Source: Tilletia caries (Eukaryota; Basidiomycota; Exobasidiomycetes; Tilletiales; Tilletiaceae). From it: 64,000 nt of DNA. The notes beneath the pieces are model-generated. The model made no database searches and was not told the DNA's origin. It worked only from the letters and a program-made list of their open reading frames with translations. The DNA lies in assembly GCA_032718865.1 (NCBI GenBank), contig JALUTQ010000041.1:1612001-1676000 (forward strand). The letters are read 5' to 3'. The position numbers and the translations under genes are program-made. Of this stretch, positions 48,913-59,188 are shown in pieces (position 1 is the stretch's first letter; each line of letters opens with the position of its first letter).

Positions 48913-51016
48913 TCACGCCGCCGAAGTAGCAGGCGACGTCGTCCGACTCAACGGCGCCTGCGGCGGCACATCAAGCTGTTTCGACGCAAGCGACAGCCGC
49001 GACTCCCGACTCGGAACCGGCGGCGCCTGCGCCGACCCCGCCCCAGACCCAGACCCGCAAGATCCCTGCGTCGAAACCGACGAATTCGCGCGCGCCCGAC
49101 CCGTAATCTTCGCGATGAGGGACGACCCCGCTGCTGGTGGTGGCGGCGGTGGTACGACCGGAGCGGAGGAAGGAAGAGGTGGCGCGAGTGGAGCTGTGAC
49201 GAGCGGGGGTAGTGGTGGTGGTGGGTGGGACGGGACCGGAGTCGGCGGCGCTGGTGCTGGACGGGGATGCTCCAAGTTGCCCGCGGGCAATGATGATGAT
49301 CCACCATCCGTCGGCCCACCATTGCTGCCACTTCCACTGCCGCTACCGCTACTGTTGCCTTGCACATTCGATGGTGGTGGAGGCGGAGCGTGCGGAGGCA
49401 CCGGATATGGTGGGGACGATGTACCAACATTCGCCATCCCACCCTGCCCCTGCCCCTGCCCCTGGCCCTGACCCTGCTGCCCAAGAGCCTGCGCCATCCT
49501 CGACGAGTCAATCTGCGACTCCCGCTCATTCAACAACCTCGCCAGCGCCAGCCGGTGGAACGTGCTCAGGTTGGTGATGAGCTTCCGCGCGACCGGGTGA
49601 CTGCACATGTTCGAGAAGAACTCGACCATCGCGTTCCGGACTGCGGGCGCGGGGTGGTAGAGGCCGTAGGCGAGTGGGTTGAGACCGCCGGTGTGCGCGG
49701 GTAGATGGGATAAGAGCTGCGTAATCGGCATCCAACATCCCAGATCAGAATACAACAGCTTGTACCCCAAACGAGGTTGAAGGATCGATCACCATCGGAA
49801 GTAAACTCACCTCGACAATCTGTTCCGGGGTTCTGATCAATTTTGCAATCGTGGCAAATATCAAGTCGGACTCTCCATAAGAAAGCTGCTTCGCCCGCCG
49901 TATTCTGTGCAGCTGATGGACGACATCGAAGGCCCGGATCTCCCGTGTGACCTCGCGATGTACCGCATCCCGTTGATTGGAAAGGGGAAACGATTGCTAG
50001 AAATCAGTACCGAACTCCCATACTTGGTTTCCCCTTCCACCCGAACGCCTGTCCGAGGTGATATCAAACTCACCTGCCGAAAGAGCGGGTACGCACTGCT
50101 CGCCCTCCACCCCTCCGCCCTCATCGCATTAATCTGAATCTCGCGCATCTCCATCTCCCGATCCACATACACCAGCCCGCTCCCCAGCTGCCCATTCAGG
50201 AAAGGTTGACTCGGCCAGCCAATCTTGGTATGGCCCCAGAAGTACTCCTCGTGCCGGGAGACGACCCGGCCGAAGAAGGCGGCGTAGTCGACGATCCGGG
50301 CACGGATGTAGGTTTCGCCGTAGCGGGATTGGATCGCAGCTACGATCTAAGAGGGCGGGGAGGGGCGCGCAGGGGAGATAACAACCAGAAAGTCAGTCGG
50401 ACTGGGGGGAGATCGGCGCCACGGTCCTTTGTCAAAACTCACATCTTCGATCAGTAGATTGTCCAACGCATCCGGGCGGCCCTCGATATGCACCGCCTTC
50501 TCCTTCCCCGAGCTCAGCGTCGTCCCCGTCCGAGAGAGCGTACCAACAGCAGTGGACCCGCCCGGATAGCCGCCCGAGAGGCTCTGGGAGTCAGCCTCAC
50601 TGGGAGCCCGACTGCTGCTTCCAACTGCGGACTCGCTCGGCCCGTGGGAAGGCGTAGCCCCAGAACCTGACCCCACTGCCGTTCCCGTGCTCGAAACACC
50701 ATCCGTGGTAGCTCCACCCTGCACACCGGCAATGTTGCTCATGCTGCCGGACGCATAGCTCAGACTGCCACTCGAGAAGTGATCGCGGACCAGGCCGCCC
50801 TGTCGACTGTGCGCGTGGGAGTGAGGGGAGGATACGGTGCCCAACGGCGGGGCGGGCTCGATGTCTTTCGAGATCGTGATCCTGCCGGTCTCGATGTTGC
50901 AGATGACGTCCCAGGCCGGCAGATCTTCGAACCGAGGATTGGTGACGCCAGCGATGTATCCAGGCACCTTCTCCATCTCGTCCAGACTGGTGAGATTGGC
51001 ATAGGGAAAGGCCCGT
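48913..51016 (-). pseudogene. Afi1/SPA-domain polarity protein, C-terminal part, disrupted
   Basis: Afi1-type proteins (DENN-related, Arf3 partner, stabilisation of polarity axis) act in polarised growth. Minus-strand exons 51016-50443, 50346-50074, 49996-49811 and 49758-48913 join in frame. Landmarks are AFPYANLTSLDE, YIAGVTNPRFED, WDVICNIETGRI, SRYGETYIRARIVDY, SRHEEYFWGHTKIGWPSQPF, FPLSNQRDAVHREVTREIR and HTGGLNPLAYGLYHP, followed by a long Gln/Gly/Pro-rich tail. The first exon is cut at 51016 by the LTR retrotransposon and continues at 58053-58234 in the same frame. The N-terminal domain is not recognisable upstream, so the gene looks broken. Confidence 0.75.
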
Positions 51017-51420
51017 TGTGGTGGACTGAGTGGAGCTGGCCTGTGCTCTCTCCATCAGGCCTCATAAGCCAGCGGTCCAACATCGGCAGTCGGCCTCGCC
51101 AACTGCACCCTCTCGTTCGCCGTCGTTCTTTCTCCTTCCATCGCGAGTTTCCTTTCATCTCCTTCTCATTCTCCCAACCGCCTCGCTGTCCTCTCTCATC
51201 CCATCGAACCTTCTCGTTCTTCGCCTACCCTTGACCCTATCCCTATAAAGGAGGCGATATTGTACCTAGCGTCCCCTCTTGGGAGAGTAACAAATCAGAC
51301 CTTCCTTTTCCTCTCAGCTCCTTTCCTTTTCACTCGTCCCTTTTGATTGCGTTCCGCCCTCCTACCAACCTCCTCTTTTCCCCGCCTCAACTCCTACCCT
51401 CGAGCAGGTTCTCGACTACA
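51017..51420 (+). repeat. 5' LTR
   Basis: This 404 bp direct terminal repeat contains the TATAAAGG box at 51244-51251 that should serve as the element's promoter. It is identical to the 3' LTR except for one fewer T (four versus five) near 51305-51309. Confidence 0.95.
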
Positions 51421-51728
51421 AACTGGTAGCTCCGCCTCGTCAAGGTCTCCCTTTTTTTGAGCCACACGCTCTTCGCCCTCGTCTCGTTACTCGTACCGCC
51501 TCGACATCTGTCCTCGTCAGTACTACCCGCTTTCTTTTCCTTCTTTACTCGTTCCCCTCGCTGACTCGTTCTCGTACTCGCCCTCGCACTCGCTCGTCTC
51601 GACACTCGCTCGTCTCGACACTCGATACTCGTTTACTCGCTCGTACACTCGCTCGCTCGCTCGACTCGTCTCGCTCTCGACCCATGCTCCACCCATTTCA
51701 GTCTCATCCCCTTTTCTTGCTCGTCAAG

Positions 51729-54700
51729 ATGCCTGAAGGCCAGCAGCCGGACATCAGCGTCGCGTTCGCAGCTGCTGCCCTCAGGAAAGGCCTGGCTTAC
51801 GTCCCGGATCGTGGGATTTCGGCGCCCCCAAGGCATTCAAGGGCGACAAGCCCGACAAGCTCGAATCCTTCCTTCGAAAGGTCGACAAGATTCTCACCTC
51901 GTATGAGGTCACCGACGAGCGGGAGTGCGCCAAGATCCTCTTCGAATACCTCGGCGGTCCAGCAAAAACGTTGTTCCGAGAGCACCCCTCCTACAAGGCG
52001 GGGAAGTACGACGAGATGCTCGCGGCCCTCCGCAGCTTGTACCCCTCTCGCAGGCACCGGTTCAAGTACTCCTCTGCCGACCTCGAGCGAATTGCCAAGA
52101 AATGGCACAAGAAGAAGTGGTCGTCCCTAGAACACGTTGCTGCCTATCGTCGCAAGTTCGAGTCGGTCGGGCTCTGGTGTCTGAACAACAAGAAGGTCGA
52201 GCCGGAAAGGTACAATCGGATCTTCTGGGACGGTCTTCCGAAGGCGCTTCAGCGTGATCTCAAGGTCCACGGTAGTCAGTGGGGTCTCAAGGTTGACCTC
52301 TTCAAGACCCCTGGCGCCGAAGACGTCTTTAAGGCACTCTGCAAGTATTTCAGCTTCGACGACTTCGATGCCGACCTTCGATACAAGCGCAAGAAGTCCC
52401 ACCGTCGCAGCCCTTCCTCAAGTTCTTCGGAATCGGATTCAGATTCGGATTCGGACTCGTCAGACTCCGAGAACGACGACAGTGACGAGAAAGGCAAGCG
52501 CAAGCACAAGTCCCGTTCTCGTCGACGTCGTGAGGAGAAGACGGAGGCTGCTTCCTCGCCCCCTGCCTCGGCTTCGACAGACAGCAGCTCGAGCGACGAG
52601 GATAGCGAGTCAGATGAGCCGGAGTCCAAGCGCATGACGGTGAGCACCAAGGACAAGAAGAAGAAGGGCAAAGTTCATTTCCCGGACCCGCCATCGACAT
52701 CCGCCCCCGCTCCTCCAACATCAGCGTCTCAGGAAGATCCTTCGATCGAGCAGCTCGCTCGGCAGCTCGCCAACCTCGATGTGCACTCGGCCGAGTACCG
52801 CTCGATGTGGGTACGGATGGCCGAGAAGGCACCGACGGTTGCCGCGAATATTCCTCGCCCCGCCGAAGCTGTCAATGTCAACGCCATCTCCGGCCCTTCT
52901 CGAGTCCCGCCTCATCTCGGCCTTCCCCGCTCTCCAGGATTCGCTCGGGACTTTCGGTGCTTTGGTTGCGGTGGGGCCAATCACCAGATGCGCGACTGCG
53001 AAGCCCTCAAGCAGTACCTCGACGAGCGTATCCTGGTGAGGGACTCAAGGGGATACTACCGCATGGGAGATCAGTCACCCCTTCCGGCATACAGCGCTGA
53101 GAACCCGCTCGTCAAAGCCTTGCGCGATCTAGGCATTGTCCCTCGCTCGCAGGCGCCAGCCACAGCCTCGGTGCCGACGACAACCAACAGTGTCATCTAC
53201 CCTCACGTTGGCGTCATCGAGCTTGCGGATGCCCCTTTCTCTGGTCCAATCTCGGTCTATGGTGCAGCCCGTCGATCGCAGGAGCCTTCGGAACGGGCCA
53301 AGCCGTACGAGCGCCCCCCTACTCCGCAAGGTCCAGCTGCTCGCACGCGCTCGGCTCAGGTGCAGGACGGCCAGGGTCAGCCGGTCGTACAAGGAGGCCT
53401 CGCAGCATCGGCTCCCGCTCCGACTTCAGCACCAGCCCCAGCAGCAGCGGCGTCGGTACCTCAGCAAGCTCCTCCTATCGCCCAGGCTCCACTCTCGGTC
53501 GTGGGAGATGCGGAGATGACGGAAGCAGGCGGTGAGAAGAAGCGACAGACTCGGCGCTACACGCTGACCAGCGAGCTCGGCCGCACCTTTCCCGTTCGCG
53601 ACACGCTGCAGAAGATCATCGACAACCCCATCATGATCTCCACCGGCGAGCTTTTGGCCCAGCCCGAGCTGCAGAAAGCGCTTGCTCCCATGTTGCAGCG
53701 GCACAAGAGCTTCGACGCGAACGCGGTGCGAGTGGAAGAGGAGCCGGACATCATGGACGTGGCATTCTTGGAACCGAAGATCAGTCGTGTGCTGTTCTCG
53801 TGCGGTGTTGGCAAGGTTCAAGTTCGAGTCGGGAACTCGGATGTGACGGCGCTCTTGGACCCTGGCTCGGAGATCAACGTCATCAATCGCACCACCTGTG
53901 ACCGTCTCCGCCTTCCTCTCACACCATTCGACGGCACGATGAGGAACGCAGATGGTCGCCTGTCCCCCATGAACTACCGCTGCTGCAACGTCGAGCTAGA
54001 GGTCGGAGGTGTTCGTTCGCGTGCACACTTATACGTCGTCGAAGGTCCCTCTTACGAGCTCCTCCTCGGTCGGCCTTGGCAGCGTCATGTTCGTTACCAG
54101 CACCGGGACATCGATGAGGGTCTACTGGCTACCATCTATGACCCAACCACCAACCTCCCCTACTCGTTCATTGCTGCCCCTGCCGAGCAATCCGATCCCC
54201 GTTCCTCTTACTCGTCTCGCGGCATTGAAATGGTGCGTGAGATCTCTCACTTGTTGTGTTCAACGAAGTTGGAAGAGCTGCTCGAACAAGAAGACAGCCA
54301 ACAAGAAGAGGCACTCCTCGCAGGGGAGCTGACAGACAGGCAAGACGACAAGACGCCTTCGGTCCTGACGATGTACAAGCCGGTCGCGCGCAAGGTTCGG
54401 CCCGTTGCTACCAACATCACCGAGGACGACCGGGTCAAGATCAACATTCCCCCCGACTTCGAAGACGATCTTCCTCAGGTCCCCTTCTCCGCCCCTGCCT
54501 TCGAACCAGGAGAGCGTCTCACGCAAGCGCGCCTGGACGAGCTCGATCTCGACCCGGACAAGCTGCTCAATGACGAAGAGCGGAAAATTCTGGTTGCAGT
54601 GATTCGACAGAACGAGCTCGCCCTCGCCTTCGATGAGACGGAGAAAGGGGTTGTCGATCCCGACATTGTTCCCCCAGTCAAGATTCCGGTGGTAGAGCAC

Positions 54701-57700
54701 ACTCCATGGCACCACAGGAACATCCCGATCCCTGCCGCGATCAAGAAGGACGTCCTCCGCTTGCTTCAGGACAAGGTTGATTCGGGGCTATACGAGCCGT
54801 CGTCCGCGGGGTACACAAGCAAGTGGTTCGCGGTGGCCAAGAACAGAAGGGTCAATATCGGATCGTCCACGATCTGCAGCCGCTCAACGGAGTCTCCGCG
54901 CGGAATCCTGGTGGGCTTCCCCAGATTGATGCGTTCGTTGGGGAGCTCAGCGGCAAGGCATGTATTGGAACCTTGGATCACTTTTCAGGTTTTGATCAAG
55001 TCTGGTTAGCTGTCGAATCTCGCGACTTTACTACCTTCGAGACAGAGCTCGGTCGTCTCAGGCACACCCGACTTCCTCAAGGCGGCACCAACTCATGTGT
55101 GGTCTTCCATTACATCGTAGTGGCGATCGTTGGTAGAGACGGAAAGGTGTATGTCGACGACACATTCATTCCCGGGCCAGATTCGACGTACGACGACGAG
55201 CCCATTCCCGAGAACCCAAAGGTCCGTCGTTTCGTATACGAGTACCTGGTCAAACTCAACCGCGTTTTGTCCCGTGTCGGGAAAGCCAAAATGACGATCT
55301 CTGCTCGAAAGATGGCGCCGATACGACGAACAGCCGAGGTTCTTGGGCAGGAGGTCAGTCCAGAAGGTCGTCGGGTCGCGAAGGGAAAGGTTGAGGCGAT
55401 CGAGAAATGGAGCCGCTGCAGCACCGTTTCAGAAGTACGCAGCTTCCTCGGCATCGCAGGACAAGCACGCGCATGGATTCCAAACTACTCGGCTGTTGTC
55501 AAACCTCTCACCAACTTGACTCGGAAGGGTGTCGTGTTCGACTGGGGGGAGGAGCAGCAGAAGGCGATGGACGCGGTCAAGCAAGTTGTGGCCCAGCGAA
55601 CACACCTGGTCGAGCTCAAGTATGGCGAGGATATGAAGCCGATCAAGCTTGGCGTCGACGCAGGGCCACTGGCTTGTGGCTTTTTGGCTTGGACAGGACG
55701 ACGAGGGAGGCGTGACGCATGTGGCGAGATACGGGTCGCTCCCCTTCAACGATCGCGAGCAGGCGTACTCCCAGGCCAAGCGCGAGTTATACGCCATCTT
55801 CCGTGCTCTGAAGTTCTTCAGGCACTGGTTGTGGGGTACTCGGGTCATTGTTCTCTCGGACGCCATGTTCATCAAGGGTATGCTTGCCAATCCGGAGCTT
55901 CCCAACTCGGCGATGACTCGATGGCTCGCGTATGTCATGCTGTTCGATCTGGCGGTGCAGCATGTCAAGGCCAAGGACAACGAGCTTGCTGACGGCCTGT
56001 CTCGTAGGCCGCCCCAGCCTGACGACGTTTCGGTCACCGATGATGAAGAATGGCTGACAGACCGTCTCGAAGACTTGCCCTCTGCTGGAGGATCAGATGA
56101 GACCCAGAACGTTGACCAGACCATCCTTGAACATTCTCACTCTTACTCCACTTCCTTCACTCCCGACCCCTCTCTTCTTCCTACCTCAGAGATAGAGCCG
56201 GTTGACCTGTTCTCCCTCCTGGTCGATGGTGGGAACGTTTCTTCCGTGTCGGCAGGTGTTGGAGTCGAGGGCTCCACGATTCGGACACTCTCGGACGAGC
56301 ACCAAGGCGTTTTTCGATTTCCTTGCCCTTGGCAAGAAGCCAGCGGGAGTCAACGACTTTGCTTCGAACAAACGCTTTCTGAAGAAGGCCTCGCAGTACT
56401 TTGTGGCAGGAAGGGCTCTGTGGAGACGTGGAGGAATCGAAGGAGCGGGCAGACTGGTTGTGGACGAAAAGGGGGAACAAGAGCGTTTGATGGGTTTGGC
56501 ACACGAGGAGTCGGGTCACAAGGGTGTTCAGGCAACGGCACAGCAGCTGGAGAAGCGTTACTTCTGGACTTCGCTTTGGGCGGACGTGAGAAGCTGGATC
56601 GAGACTTGTGACGCTTGCCAGAAGCGAGAGCGGAGCAGCAGCGAGGCAATGATCCGACCCACAGCACCTCCAGACCCCTTCCAGCGCATCGGACTCGACA
56701 TCACCTACATGCCAAAGGCGCTCGGCAGACGATACCTTGTGGTGGTCCGCGACGATCTAAGCGGTTGGGTTGAGGCACGAGCTCTCAAAAGGAAGACGGC
56801 TAGAGTAGTAGCTCGTTTTTCTGGTCGAAGACGTCCTCACGCGCCATGGTCTCCCTCTCCAAGTGACCACGGACCAAGGCACGGAGTTCAAGGGCGTTGT
56901 GGACGTGTTGCTCAACAAGTATAAGGTCGACATCACACGTACCAGCCCTTACAACCCTCGAGCCAATGGCGCGGTCGAACGAGGTCATGGCCCTCTCAAA
57001 GAAGCCATCATCCACATTGCCCGTTTGCTGGACGTTCCATGGCCTCAAGCAGTTGAATTGGCTTGCTGGATCGATCGGACAACGGTGCGACGACAATACG
57101 GCCATTCTCCGTTCTTCCTGCACCACGGCCACGAACCACTGCTTCCCCTCGACCTCGCTGGACCACTTTTAATTGAGAAATACCAGTCCATTCTCGACGA
57201 TAAGGCAGCGCTGGCGGCGACAGTTGCGGATCGAATCAACAGGCTTGCCTCTCATCAGCTGGTCGTTAATCTCGCTCGAAAGGCAAAGACGGATGCACGA
57301 GCAATTTCTTCCGCCCATCGAAACCTTCAGGAATCCCTTGTCGAGCCCAACTTCTCGCCCGGTCAGCTCGTCCTCATTCGCAACCTCAAGGCGATCGAGA
57401 TTAAGAAGTCAGAGATCAAGCTCCAGGACACTTGGCATGGTCCTTACAAGGTTGTCTGGCAAGGCATCAACGGAGGAGTACACCTCTCGACACTCGAAGG
57501 CATCGCACTCCCCTCTGCATTTCACCCGACGCATGTCAAGAGGTACCGCCCGCGCATCAAAGCCCTGCTGCAGCGAGACCCGGCCACCACCACCAAGGAT
57601 GTCGTTGGAGAAACCCTAGGTTCTCTTCCTCGGTCGTGGGAGATGTGGTGGACTGAGTGGAGCTGGCCTGTGCTCTCTCCATCAGGCCTCATAAGCCAGC

Positions 57701-57861
57701 GGTCCAACATCGGCAGTCGGCCTCGCCAACTGCACCCTCTCGTTCGCCGTCGTTCTTTCTCCTTCCATCGCGAGTTTCCTTTCATCTCCTTCTCATTCTC
57801 CCAACCGCCTCGCTGTCCTCTCTCATCCCATCGAACCTTCTCGTTCTTCGCCTACCCTTGA
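51729..57861 (+). pseudogene. gag-pol polyprotein of the LTR element, several frameshifts
   Basis: Gag starts at ATG 51729 (MPEGQQPDISVAFAAAALRK) and contains a CCHC knuckle (CFGCGGANHQMRDC, 52958-52999). The protease has LLDPGSEINVINR (53853-53891), with DPG in place of the usual DSG/DTG. The reverse transcriptase follows (YVDD at 55150-55161), then RNase H (about 55640-56000), then integrase with an HHCC finger (HEESGHKG, CDACQKR) and DDE residues in GLDITYM, TTDQGTEFKG and NGAVERGHG. The frame changes near 51820, 54840, 55681-55685, 56310-56314 and 56816-56820; the last three lie in runs of five T. The final frame runs into the 3' LTR and stops at 57859-57861. Confidence 0.88.
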
Positions 57862-58048
57862 CCCTATCCCTATAAAGGAGGCGATATTGTACCTAGCGTC
57901 CCCTCTTGGGAGAGTAACAAATCAGACCTTCCTTTTTCCTCTCAGCTCCTTTCCTTTTCACTCGTCCCTTTTGATTGCGTTCCGCCCTCCTACCAACCTC
58001 CTCTTTTCCCCGCCTCAACTCCTACCCTCGAGCAGGTTCTCGACTACA
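57644..58048 (+). repeat. 3' LTR
   Basis: This 405 bp copy of the 5' LTR carries one extra T in the run near 57932-57936. The last codons of the integrase frame overlap its start. Confidence 0.95.
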
Positions 58049-58234
58049 CCGTGCTGTGAAGCCGCGAAAGACGGCGCCGCAACCGCTGCCGAGCGCGCAA
58101 GCAGATAGAACAAAGGTCGCGACGTCGTTCGCAGGCTGGCCGTGGCCGAGGAAGATGACACGTTTTTGGGTTGCCATGGCGTTGAAGAGGATGATGATGG
58201 GGTGAGTCAGGGACCCGTTGGAGTCCGACCCATG
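58049..58234 (-). pseudogene. Afi1-like gene, upstream exon part split off by the LTR element
   Basis: On the minus strand a splice acceptor (TTCACTTAG, 58235-58243) opens an exon reading [34 protein letters not shown], then [20 protein letters not shown]. This is the DENN-like core that precedes the AFPYANLT segment in Afi1 proteins. Joining 58234-58053 to 51016-50443 gives 756 bases in one open frame, so the retrotransposon landed in a coding exon. Between this exon and the SSP-B stop (58617) only ~380 bp remain. They hold a long GGAA repeat and no recognisable N-terminal Afi1 exon. Confidence 0.75.
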
Positions 58235-58286
58235 CTAAGTGAAAGTCGGATTGCCGCGCTGGTCCCATGCCAGAATGCGTAGGAAC

Positions 58287-58374
58287 GAAGGAAGGAAGGA
58301 AGGAAGGAAGGAAGGAAGGAAGGAAGGAAGGAAGGAAGGAAGGAAGGAAGGAAGGAAGGAAGGAAGGAAGGAAG
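58287..58374. repeat. (GGAA)n microsatellite
   Basis: About 22 tandem tetranucleotide units lie in what was probably an intron of the Afi1-like gene, just upstream of its remaining exon. Confidence 0.95.
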
Positions 58375-58616
58375 GGAGGAAGTGTATTTCACGTCGCTAA
58401 AAATCCACCGAGAGCGTGGGAAGCGACCGGCAACTCCACACTCCACCACCAAACAGGCGGTGAAGCTGGGCGCACGGGAGGAGCGTTGGCGTCGGGCGCC
58501 AAAGGGGAGCGTACAAAGAAGGGAGACATAGGGGAAGAGAAGGTCGCGTCCAGCCAGAGAGCCAGTAGTAACAAATTCCTTGCTACTGCGGAGAGGCCAT
58601 CCTCGCGTCTGCCAGC

Positions 58617-59188
58617 TCACGATCCCGAGGTAGACGTAGCGGCTTTGTACAAATTGCTCGTCCCAGGATGACTTTGCAGAAGTTGTGTTTGATAGTTACG
58701 GGCAGCTGCCTCAGCATTCGCGAGCTGGTTCCTCTCTTCAGTCGTCAACTCCGGCTTCGCTCGCAACTGCGTTATGGTGGCTTGCTGTTTCCCGATAATG
58801 TTCCTGATTGCGTCTGCTCAGCACGCACATTAGAAAAAGCGGCCGAATGTCAGATGTACTGGTGTTGGGGAAGGTTCGGCCGCTGACATGTGTGTACTCA
58901 CAGAGAGGATCAGGTCCCGTATGCTCAACTTCCGCTGCACCTTTGAAGCAGCTGAACCAGTCGAAGAAGCCTCCGCGAGGTTGGAGCTGTACGTCACAAA
59001 GGTATAGGTGTCAAATGTCGGGTCGAAGAAACGAATTGACGAGGCGGAACGATCATTCCACTCACACTACGCGGCAGACCCGAGCAAGAAGGGCAGTCCG
59101 TCGTGCGCGGAACGGGCGCGGAGTTGACGACGGTGGCGAGCAGGACGAAAAGGTAGGGAAGGAGGAAGAGGAAGCGAGGGTGCAACAT
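58617..59188 (-). CDS. Small secreted protein B (SSP-B)
   Basis: Exons 59188-59066, 58986-58902 and 58816-58617 join in frame to 135 residues. Exon 1 encodes exactly the same 41 residues as SSP-A. The mature region differs: LQPRGGFFDWFSCFKG, an acidic/Pro segment (EVEHTGPDPL) and a helical tail (IIGKQQATITQLRAKPELTT, then NAEAAARNYQTQLLQ). The aligned pattern of hydrophobic and charged residues and the conserved intron phases (0 and 1) show that it is a paralogue. A TATATATA box lies at 59321-59328. Intron 2 contains CGGCCGAA/TTCGGCCG inverted repeats. The family and role are unknown; it is secreted by prediction. Confidence 0.7.

Larger units (their letters stand above)
51017..58048 (+). mobile_element. 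Ty3/gypsy-order LTR retrotransposon
   Basis: Two direct LTRs (51017-51420, 57644-58048) begin TGTGG and end TACA. They are flanked by the 4 bp direct repeat CCGT (51013-51016 and 58049-58052). The internal order is gag, protease, reverse transcriptase, RNase H, integrase, as in Ty3/gypsy elements. A TGGTAGC motif just after the 5' LTR (51424-51430) may be the start of a primer-binding site. The LTRs differ by one T, so insertion is recent. It sits head-on in an exon of the Afi1-like gene. Confidence 0.95.

Noticed and set aside
58267..58671. Frame through the GGAA repeat
   Set aside because: A tetranucleotide repeat is open in several frames by composition; not a gene.
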